Of a DNA stretch of 64,000 nt, positions 41,795-48,702 are shown one piece after another. Each line of letters begins with the position of its first letter. The first letter of the stretch is position 1. Under the pieces are notes generated by a model. The model searched no databases. It was not told the origin of the DNA and saw nothing but the letters and a program-made list of their open reading frames with translations. The position numbers were made by a program, and so were the translations under genes. The stretch spans positions 62,001 through 126,000 of the forward strand of contig NZ_BAABRU010000010.1 of the NCBI RefSeq assembly GCF_039545135.1, in the 5' to 3' direction. This DNA comes from Herpetosiphon gulosus (GTDB lineage Bacteria; Chloroflexota; Chloroflexia; Chloroflexales; Herpetosiphonaceae).

Positions 41795-42551
41795 ATGATT
41801 TGCGTCGCCCTCCCCGTCGTTTGGCTTTCCCCACTGGCATGGCTTCTGGCAGTGCTAACTTCCGTAATACCCGTTCATGGCTCACCATTTCGGTGCGAGC
41901 ACCCCAACGGGGAATCGTAATTAATGCCACGATGATCAAGAGCGCATAAAAAGCTAAGACCGATAAAATTACAAATTTACCGTTGAATGGCCCTAAACTC
42001 GCATCGTAGATAAAGGTTTCGAGCGAGGGCCGATTGGTAATTTGCGGATGAATCATCAGCTTGAGCAGCCAAATAAAGAGCAAAAACAGAAAAATCGCCA
42101 TGTAGTTGTGGCGTAACCGTCGCCCCAAGGCTTCTAAAGTTGTGATCTTAAAATGCGGCGTGTTCATATCGGTCAGCAGCAATTTATGCCAATATTGATC
42201 AACTGCGAGGGTGTTTTGACCAAGCAATGGGACATAATAATCAGTTTCGAGGATGCGAACCCAAGTTGCCCATAAATCGTAATAGCGATAGCGCCGGGCT
42301 TCGATGAACCAAAAGCCCATACAAAAGACGATTGTTAGCAGCACAACTGCATGATGATGATTGGCATCGCCCAGCACAAAACTCGAAACAGTACCCGTAA
42401 TCGCTACGGCCCAGTTGGTTGGCGTGTCGATCCGTGAACGCCATGTCACTGCGCGATCCATCAAACCACGGTAGAGATGAACCATCGCTGCTGGGGGGGC
42501 TGCCTGTTGGGCCGAACGTGAAGGTCGCATATAGGCATTATACGAGGCCAT
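41775..42551 (-). CDS. DUF2270 membrane protein
   Basis: 258 residues. The family block LYRGLMDRAVTWRSRIDTPTNWAVAITG is followed by about four membrane helices (two at about 45-90, two at about 155-225), and FIEARRYRYYDLWATWVRILETDYY between them. Its function is unknown in the literature I recall. Its 3' end overlaps the GH57 start by 20 bases, so it is translated with GH57. Confidence 0.9.
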   Translation of the reverse strand: MASYNAYMRPSRSAQQAAPPAAMVHLYRGLMDRAVTWRSRIDTPTNWAVAITGTVSSFVLGDANHHHAVVLLTIVFCMGFWFIEARRYRYYDLWATWVRILETDYYVPLLGQNTLAVDQYWHKLLLTDMNTPHFKITTLEALGRRLRHNYMAIFLFLLFIWLLKLMIHPQITNRPSLETFIYDASLGPFNGKFVILSVLAFYALLIIVALITIPRWGARTEMVSHERVLRKLALPEAMPVGKAKRRGGRRKSYGKAHD

Positions 42552-42567
42552 GGGTAAATGTCAAAGC

Positions 42568-43494
42568 CTAGCCAAAATGGCGCAACACCTGCCAATAAAT
42601 TTGCATGCGCTGCCAACGTAGCTCGCGTTTATGCCCAAGCAGCCACTTAACACTCTCAACTGCGAGTTCATACAGATAACTGCTCGCTAAGAAAAAGTGT
42701 AAACAGGTGGCAAACACTGGCCCTTCATACAGGGCAGCATAGCGCAATTTGGATTGTTGGAAGGCCCAATGTTTCCGTGCTGGGGCTTGTTCGCTGGATT
42801 TGCCTTCGTGGTGCACGATCACTGCTTGCGGCAGATACCAAATTGGCCCAAAACGCCCCAAGCGGGCTTGCCAATCAACTTCCTCCGAATACATCCAGAA
42901 GCGTCGATCCATCAATCCAGCTTGCTCGATTGCCGATTTACGCACTAATAAGGCTGCACCCATGAGCCATTCGACTTGTTGTGGCTGATCGGCGGACTGA
43001 TCGGCACAGCGATAGGCCAGCGCCCAAGGATTGTTGGGCCACCAGCGTTCAAGCAGGGTACTTTCAAAAAAATAACTAGCTTTGGTGGGTAGTCGTCGCC
43101 GTGACGATTGAATTGAGCCATCGGGGTAGCGCAGTTGCGGGCCAATTACGCTGGCATCGGGCTGCTGTTGCGCCCAATCCAACAATTGAGGAATTGCATC
43201 GGTTTGCATAACAGTATCAGGGTTGAGCACCAAAATCCATTGGCCTTGGGCTGCATCGACCCCACGATTAACCCCGCCAGCATAGCCTAAATTGGCTCCA
43301 GTTTCGATAATCTGAACCTTGGGGAATTCTTGGCGCACTACCGCCACCGAATCGTCGTGCGAAGCATTATCGACCACAATCACTTCGTAGCTATAGGTGC
43401 TATTTGCTAGCGATTGGCTGATCGAGGCCAAACATTGGCGCAACAAACCTGCCACATTCCATGAAATAATCACGACACTACAATCGAGCGCCAT
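42568..43494 (-). CDS. Family 2 glycosyltransferase
   Basis: 308 residues from ATG 43494, six bases after GGAGG. GT2 features: VVIISWNVAGLLRQCLASI, the nucleotide-binding VVDNASHDDS, NPDTVM, and MYSEEVDWQARLG as the acceptor-binding region. WbbL-like enzymes of this type add a sugar (often rhamnose) to a cell-surface polymer. One base separates it from the upstream DUF402 gene. It has a C-terminal hydrophobic patch (LHFFLASSYLYEL) that may touch the membrane. Confidence 0.94.
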   Translation of the reverse strand: MALDCSVVIISWNVAGLLRQCLASISQSLANSTYSYEVIVVDNASHDDSVAVVRQEFPKVQIIETGANLGYAGGVNRGVDAAQGQWILVLNPDTVMQTDAIPQLLDWAQQQPDASVIGPQLRYPDGSIQSSRRRLPTKASYFFESTLLERWWPNNPWALAYRCADQSADQPQQVEWLMGAALLVRKSAIEQAGLMDRRFWMYSEEVDWQARLGRFGPIWYLPQAVIVHHEGKSSEQAPARKHWAFQQSKLRYAALYEGPVFATCLHFFLASSYLYELAVESVKWLLGHKRELRWQRMQIYWQVLRHFG

Positions 43495-43495
43495 G

Positions 43496-44131
43496 TTAAT
43501 CCTCCGGCCAATAGCTCGCCCGCGATTGCCAAAAACCATCGTAGTTACGAGCTTTGGGTAAAAATGTGCGATCAAATGGTGCGCCAGCGGCGGCTTCGAG
43601 CCAACTCAGCCATGTACCATTGCGCAGCAAATTGCGCACTGTATCCAGTTCAGTTTCGATCATCACTCGTTGAGTTTGGCTGAGCAAACCAACTTCTTCG
43701 GCCTCGATCACTTCATCTTCATCTTCAACGACGTGGGTTGTGCCATTGGCAGCCACAAAACAATCGAGGTAGAGATCGGTTTGATAAAAGCTGCCGCTAA
43801 TATCCATGGCTTTGCTGGCAAAATCGATGCGTTGCACAATCAAATTGCCCCGCTCATCATACATGCTGGTAATGTTGAGTGGCCGCGAACGCCACCACCA
43901 CGAACGCCCAAAGGCGCGGGAAGCCCGTTGATCAAACAAACGGGTGCGCGGCGCATCGCTGCCCCAACCAAGTGTATCGGTAATTCGTTGCGGTGTACCA
44001 AGCGACCAATCATAGACTAACAACTCAGCATCGTTGCGGACAACCCGCCCGAATCCATACGAATGGAACACATGATGGCGACCATCAACAAAACGGCGGC
44101 GATAAAACGTATGTGGGAGCTTATCCATCAT
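43496..44131 (-). CDS. DUF402/FomD-like protein
   Basis: 211 residues from the first of two adjacent ATGs at 44131; the frame to 44212 is rejected. The C-terminal part matches DUF402: MDISGSFYQTDLYLDCFVAANG, VVEDEDEVIEAEEVGLLS. The fold is a beta barrel; relatives include nucleoside phosphatases and FomD, which hydrolyses a CMP-linked intermediate. It begins the minus-strand run DUF402, GT2, DUF2270, GH57, PP2C-like. The substrate is unknown. Confidence 0.85.
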   Translation of the reverse strand: MMDKLPHTFYRRRFVDGRHHVFHSYGFGRVVRNDAELLVYDWSLGTPQRITDTLGWGSDAPRTRLFDQRASRAFGRSWWWRSRPLNITSMYDERGNLIVQRIDFASKAMDISGSFYQTDLYLDCFVAANGTTHVVEDEDEVIEAEEVGLLSQTQRVMIETELDTVRNLLRNGTWLSWLEAAAGAPFDRTFLPKARNYDGFWQSRASYWPED

Positions 44132-44448
44132 GGTCTTCCCTAAATGCAGGTGGCTTTCTATCCCTACAGTATAGCAGATGGCCGTAGTTCGGCGAAATCT
44201 GTTGTTCGGCATAGGGATTATGGATTAATTTCGCATCCCAACGATAATTTCAGATATTTGGTTTGGGTTGAGCTAAAGCCCAATTGATTGCAACCGGTGG
44301 CATTGGATAGATCCTAGTATTCTTCGTGTTTTTGGTGCTTCCGAAACGAGCGTAGTTTTGGCAAATTGCACAATCTTGTATACTTTCCACAACAATTGGG
44401 CCATGAGCTTATGGCAATCTGACCATAGTTAATTGTTTTAAACCACCC

Positions 44449-44454
44449 TATAAT
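44449..44454 (+). promoter_or_regulatory. -10 box before the structured leader
   Basis: TATAAT, with TAGTTA 17 bases upstream as a poor -35. Transcription would start near 44461. The remaining part of the gap 44132-44448 shows nothing beyond a trace of the TTCTTCGTG-type repeat at about 44326. Confidence 0.55.
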
Positions 44455-44460
44455 CGAATT

Positions 44461-44560
44461 CATAGACCAGAAGTGGTCTGGTGTGTCCGTGACTGGCGTG
44501 CGGCGGTGGGAGTCCCGGCCCTCCGCCCTGCCGAAATCAGCGTGACCACCCCGAGGTAAC
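44461..44560 (+). ncRNA. Candidate structured leader RNA
   Basis: About 100 bases between a -10 box and a small ORF can fold in two ways. AGACCA (44464-44469) pairs with TGGTCT (44474-44479), or GTGGTC (44473-44478) pairs with GACCAC (44544-44549), enclosing a stem GGCGG-T-GGG (44502-44510) with CCC-T-CCGCC (44519-44527). The two outer pairings compete for the same bases, as in a switch. GAGG (44553-44556), the only ribosome site for the next gene, follows the closing stem. I could not match it to a known riboswitch. Confidence 0.5.
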
Positions 44561-44567
44561 CTAATTC

Positions 44568-44762
44568 ATGCAACAGCCACCCGAACCCGCGAAGCTCTTC
44601 GATTTACCGCCTCACGATGTTGGTTGGGAAGGAATATTCTTTTTCAGTGCAGGCTATTTACTGGCAGCCTTGGTGTTGTTTATGCTTTTGGGCGTGACCC
44701 TGACTAGCACCTTGTTGGTTGGCGGCCTGCTGGGCTTCTTGGGAATTAATTTCTGGCATTAA
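44568..44762 (+). CDS. 64-residue membrane protein
   Basis: MQQPPEPAKLFDLPPHDVGW, then two closely spaced hydrophobic segments (about 23-43 and 46-62), ending in NFWH. It is a plausible small inner-membrane protein. The gene has its own promoter, structured leader and strong terminator. Function unknown; being a single small gene, it may be a transporter subunit or stress peptide, but I can show nothing for this. Confidence 0.7.
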   Translation: MQQPPEPAKLFDLPPHDVGWEGIFFFSAGYLLAALVLFMLLGVTLTSTLLVGGLLGFLGINFWH

Positions 44763-44776
44763 TCTGAATTAAATTC

Positions 44777-44812
44777 AAAGCCGCTGGATCAAGCTGATCC
44801 AGCGGCTTTTTG
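44777..44812 (+). terminator. Strong terminator between the small membrane gene and the CHRD gene
   Basis: Perfect 14-bp stem AAAGCCGCTGGATC/GATCCAGCGGCTTT, loop AAGCT, then TTGG on the plus strand; A-rich upstream bases make it usable in reverse for the convergent gene. Confidence 0.93.
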
Positions 44813-44814
44813 GT

Positions 44815-47400
44815 TTATTTCATGGTCAATGGAAGATAGATCGTAAAGGTTGGTGGAACAGCGGTGACCGTATTGGTTGGGGTGTTGGTCACTGTTGCTG
44901 TTGCGGTGTTGGTTGGGGTGTTAGTTACTGTTCCAGTTGCTGTGGGCGTTGGAGTGGCACATAGCGCGGTTGCGCCATCAAGCTGGGCGCGCAGCTCGCC
45001 ACCCGGGAAATTGCTGCTATGAATATTAATGTAGGTTTGGCCTGCTAAAATATTGGCTTCTTGATTTTCGGCGTAGCTGACTGAGCCAACCTTGCTTGTG
45101 CCAAGCGGCAGATTGAATAGCACACCTGCATTGGAGCCACGCGGTGCAAAGCCATGAATATGTGCAGCAGTTTCGGCGCTGCTCAAATCGTGGTAGCTGA
45201 GATTGTAGTTGATGGTATTGGCAACCGTATTAATTTCAATCATACCCATAATCATTCCATTGCTGATATTCGGTGGCACTTCTTGCGAACCGCTGCCACT
45301 GACCGTCATCGTAATACAGCTTGGTGGCGGCGTGATGATCGGGGTTAGGCTGGGTGTGGCCGTGCCAGTTGCCGTCGCAGTTGAGGTAGCACTCGGCGTA
45401 ACAGTTTCGGTCGGGGTTGCAGTTGGTGGTGGACAATTGATCGTCGCGCCATCAATTTGGCCGCGAATTTCGCCACCAGGGAAACTATCGGTATGAATAT
45501 TGACGTAGGTTTGGCCGGCCAAAATGTTGGCTTCTTGGTTCTCAGCGTAATTGAAGGTGCCAACTTTGGGTGAGCCAGTGCTCAAGCCAACTAAAACTCC
45601 AGCATTGCCGCCACGCGGCGCAAAACCGTGAATATGTGCAGCGGTTTCAGTGCCGCTCAAACCTTGGTAGCTCAGGTTATAGCTCAAAATGTTGTTGACG
45701 GTATCGACATCGACCGTGCCGCCGCCAGTTGCCTTGCTGCCGCTTGGTGGCACTTCTTGCGAGCCTTCCAAACTGACCATAAAGCGCAAACAGCTTGGCA
45801 CTGCGGTTGCAGTTGGAATATCAGTTGGGGTAGCGGTTGCAGTTTCGGTGGCAGTCGGGGTTTCGGTTGGCGCAGGACAATTAATCGTCGCCCCATCAAT
45901 TTGGCCACGAATTTCGCCACCAGGGAAACTATCGGTATGAATATTGACGTAGGTTTGGCCGGCCAAAATGCTGGCTTCTTGGTTCTCAGCGTAATTGAAG
46001 GTGCCAACTTTAGGCGAGCCAGTGCTCAAGCCAACTAAAACTCCTGCGTTTCCGCCACGTGGCGCAAAACCATGAATATGTGCAGCGGTTTCAGTGCCAC
46101 TCAAACCTTGGTAGCTCAAGTTGTAGCTCAAAATATTGTTGACGGTATCGACATCGACCGTGCCACCACCAGTTGCCTTGCTGCTGCTGGGCGGCACTTC
46201 TTGCGAGCCTTCCAAGCTAACCATAAAGCGCAAGCAGCTTGGTGCTGCGGTTGGCGATGGGGTTTCGCTCGCCGTTACTGTCGCGGTTTCGGTAGGAGTT
46301 GGCGTGGCTTGGACTGCTCCAGGCACAACGATAATTCCACGAAACGCCGTGTTGACTCCAACTGGAACAATTGGAGTTAGAGCAGCAGCATTAATTGGTT
46401 GGTTATAAGCTGCGGTATCGGTCAATTTGCTAAGGCTATTAGTGCCACGAGTCAGGTACAAATCAACGCCGTTGGCTCCATTATCTTGGGCTGCGAGGTG
46501 AAATGCAGTGCTTGGTATGCTCCAAACACCTTGCAATGTCCAAGTTGTGCCATCGAACGAGAATTTGCGCAAGTTCGTGCCATCGTCGGCGACGTATAAG
46601 GTATCTACCCCAACTACACTTGGCTCACGATCTAAGAAAACGAAGCCATAGGGCGAAGTTGCACTAGCAATCGGCATAATCGTTTGGCCAGCAGTGGTTG
46701 GCAAGCCAGTGCCAATTTGAAAAATCCCACGTGATGTGGCTGATGATGATGAGAAGTAGAGATTACCACCATAGGTATGCACAACGCGGGTGTTGGTTGG
46801 GGTGATCAAGGTAGTGGTTGTGCCGATGCCATTCAGAAACCGCACTCCGCCTGGACTACCTGTCCCGGTTGCCCAAATATTGTCGCCATTACCTGTCGCG
46901 CCCCGAATATTGTTAGCACTATAGGAATCAGTAATCACATTGGTTGTATCAATCAGGCCGCTCAGGCTAACTTTAGCAACTACCCGATTGAAGACACTGC
47001 TTGATGATGCAGCAATTGCTCCAATCCCAACATCAGCATCATAACCTGCCAGCAGCAGATGTTGTCCATCGCCTGAAAGGCTGAGTGCGCCTTCCGAGGT
47101 TGCCGTACCCGACATAGTGACACGGCGGTTATTACCATTCAATGCGGTTGGCATGGGAACAGTTTGCACAAAATCGCCGTTGGTAGTGTACTCATCGAGA
47201 AATACTGCTGTGGAAACACTTGAAAGCGAACTGCTGCCGTTACCAACCCGTACTACCACCAAATTGCCGGGGCTAAAGCCACCACCGCCTTGAGTGGTGC
47301 GCGGGGCCGCTTGGGCTAAATTGAGGCCAACGACAAGGCTAAATAGCGAGAGCAATGTTACGAACGAGAACATGCGAGGTGTTCGAAACCGATTCAGCAC
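44815..47400 (-). CDS. Large secreted protein with an N-terminal beta domain and three CHRD domains
   Basis: 861 residues with a signal peptide (ends about residue 31, AQAA). Residues 40-370 look like a repeat-rich beta (propeller-like) region. Three CHRD domains follow at about 385-508, 533-656 and 696-812, each with AAHIHGFAPRG and NIH-x-x-x-FPGGE, joined by Thr/Pro-rich linkers. The C-terminus ends in FTIYLPLTMK, the short ending common on Chloroflexota exported proteins. CHRD domains bind protein or metal partners in other systems. Domains 1 and 2 are almost identical at the DNA level, so the second arose by recent duplication. Confidence 0.9.
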   Translation of the reverse strand: MLNRFRTPRMFSFVTLLSLFSLVVGLNLAQAAPRTTQGGGGFSPGNLVVVRVGNGSSSLSSVSTAVFLDEYTTNGDFVQTVPMPTALNGNNRRVTMSGTATSEGALSLSGDGQHLLLAGYDADVGIGAIAASSSSVFNRVVAKVSLSGLIDTTNVITDSYSANNIRGATGNGDNIWATGTGSPGGVRFLNGIGTTTTLITPTNTRVVHTYGGNLYFSSSSATSRGIFQIGTGLPTTAGQTIMPIASATSPYGFVFLDREPSVVGVDTLYVADDGTNLRKFSFDGTTWTLQGVWSIPSTAFHLAAQDNGANGVDLYLTRGTNSLSKLTDTAAYNQPINAAALTPIVPVGVNTAFRGIIVVPGAVQATPTPTETATVTASETPSPTAAPSCLRFMVSLEGSQEVPPSSSKATGGGTVDVDTVNNILSYNLSYQGLSGTETAAHIHGFAPRGGNAGVLVGLSTGSPKVGTFNYAENQEASILAGQTYVNIHTDSFPGGEIRGQIDGATINCPAPTETPTATETATATPTDIPTATAVPSCLRFMVSLEGSQEVPPSGSKATGGGTVDVDTVNNILSYNLSYQGLSGTETAAHIHGFAPRGGNAGVLVGLSTGSPKVGTFNYAENQEANILAGQTYVNIHTDSFPGGEIRGQIDGATINCPPPTATPTETVTPSATSTATATGTATPSLTPIITPPPSCITMTVSGSGSQEVPPNISNGMIMGMIEINTVANTINYNLSYHDLSSAETAAHIHGFAPRGSNAGVLFNLPLGTSKVGSVSYAENQEANILAGQTYINIHSSNFPGGELRAQLDGATALCATPTPTATGTVTNTPTNTATATVTNTPTNTVTAVPPTFTIYLPLTMK
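45431..45803 (-). repeat. CHRD-coding direct repeat, copy B
   Basis: Near-identical to 45875-46247 at a 444-base spacing, both inside the secreted CHRD gene. It codes the second CHRD domain and a short flank. Confidence 0.88.
45875..46247 (-). repeat. CHRD-coding direct repeat, copy A
   Basis: Partner of 45431-45803; differs by scattered single bases, mostly silent. It codes the first CHRD domain. Confidence 0.88.
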
Positions 47401-47547
47401 ACTGATACTCCTTACTCAAAGCCAACTTCAACTACTCCAAGCTTGTGACAACCATTGACACAGGCTTGAGTGATTCTTAAGCTGTATGATATGGGCAACT
47501 TGTGCAGATGCAAGAGCCAACTTTGTGTGAATATGAGGACAACCGCG

Positions 47548-48225
47548 ATGGCATTAACGATTCCGGCTTTGTGGCAACCAGTGCTCGCCGACGAAACTAG
47601 CAAGCCATATTGGAACGATCTTGAGGCATTTGTCGCTGCTGAACGGGCTGAACAGCAGGTGTTTCCGCCAGAAGATCAAGTTTTTTCGGCCTTAGAATTA
47701 ACATCGCCTGAGCAAACCAAGGTGCTGTTGTTGGGGCAAGATCCTTACCATGGCCCGGGTCAAGCCCATGGCCTATGTTTTTCGGTGCTGCCTGGAATCA
47801 AAGCGCCACCATCGCTCAAAAATATGTTCAAGGAACTCAAAACCGATCTTGGTTGTGTTGTGCCGAATAATGGCTATCTACTGCCATGGGCCAAACAAGG
47901 CATGTTGATGATCAATGCGGTGATGACGGTGCGGGCGCATACCGCCAACTCGCATAAAAATCGTGGCTGGGAGAAATTCACCGATGCGGTGATTCGCCAA
48001 GTCAATGCCAAACCTGAGCATGTGGTGTTTGTGTTGTGGGGAGCCTATGCCCAAAAGAAGGCTAGCTTAATCGATACGAGTCGCCATACGATTATTCAAT
48101 CGGCGCATCCTTCGCCACTTTCGGCTGATAATGGCTTCTTTGGCAGCCGCCCGTTCTCCAAAATCAATGCAGCACTTGAGGCTCATGGCCAAAGCCCAAT
48201 CGATTGGCAAATTTCAAATTTATAG
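47548..48225 (+). CDS. ung: Uracil-DNA glycosylase (family 1)
   Basis: 225 residues, normal for the family, from ATG 47548, seven bases after GAGGAC; the frame to 47470 is rejected. The catalytic water-activating Asp is in LLLGQDPYHGPGQAHGLCFSV, and the DNA-minor-groove loop in IIQSAHPSPLSA. It removes uracil from DNA for base excision repair. Its gene is a single unit, divergent from the CHRD gene. Confidence 0.97.
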   Translation: MALTIPALWQPVLADETSKPYWNDLEAFVAAERAEQQVFPPEDQVFSALELTSPEQTKVLLLGQDPYHGPGQAHGLCFSVLPGIKAPPSLKNMFKELKTDLGCVVPNNGYLLPWAKQGMLMINAVMTVRAHTANSHKNRGWEKFTDAVIRQVNAKPEHVVFVLWGAYAQKKASLIDTSRHTIIQSAHPSPLSADNGFFGSRPFSKINAALEAHGQSPIDWQISNL

Positions 48226-48239
48226 GTATTTCTGCACCC

Positions 48240-48409
48240 CAACCCCTTTCAAGGGTAGGTTTTTAACAATGATTGGGTGGGATTTGTAGTCGATGTTCAT
48301 GCCCTCACCCCTAGTCCCCTCACTCGCTTGGCGAGGGGAACCAGCCTATCATAACCATTGGATCTCCCCTCTCCCGCCGCAGTGGGAGAGGGGTCGGGGG
48401 TGAGGGAAC
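48240..48409. repeat. GC-rich palindromic repeat, copy 4, with a short leading element
   Basis: Begins with CCCTTTCAAGGGTAGGTTTTT (variant of the element at 6656), then the long palindrome 48302-48406 (CCCTCACCCCTAGTCCCCTC to GTCGGGGGTGAGGG). It fills the gap 48226-48459 after ung. No gene is visible. Confidence 0.8.
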
Positions 48410-48459
48410 GCAAGCAATCATCCAATGGAAGGAGTGGGGGTGAGGGATTTTAAGCTTGG

Positions 48460-48666
48460 CTAACGATTGAGGCGGTTGTGTAAAAAGAGCAAAATAATCA
48501 TAAACAACATCAACGCCGTCAAACCAACAAACATCGGGAAGGCGAGGGCAAAATTACCACTGTATAAGCCCGTCACTGCTACCACAAAAAAAATCACCAT
48601 CACAATGCCCGTAATGTACATGAACCGCCGTGGCCATGGTGATGGTTTGGGAGAACGCCGAGACAT
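48460..48666 (-). CDS. Small two-helix membrane protein
   Basis: 68 residues from ATG 48666 behind AAAGGGG. After a basic start (MSRRSPKPSPWPRRF) come two membrane helices (about 17-36 and 40-62). No known family. It lies just after the hybrid kinase gene (36 bases) on the same strand and could be part of its transcript. Confidence 0.7.
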   Translation of the reverse strand: MSRRSPKPSPWPRRFMYITGIVMVIFFVVAVTGLYSGNFALAFPMFVGLTALMLFMIILLFLHNRLNR

Positions 48667-48702
48667 AACTGCCCCTTTCAAAAAATTGCCAACGCGGCAT
48701 GG

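Noticed and set aside
44461-44560. ZTP (pfl) riboswitch or SRP RNA
   Set aside because: CCGTGACTGGCG resembles the 5' part of the ZTP consensus, but the expected P2 hairpin followed by a GGGGAGC-type stretch and the CGCC pseudoknot partner are not in order. The GGAAG-type SRP loop is absent. Kept only as an unnamed structured leader.
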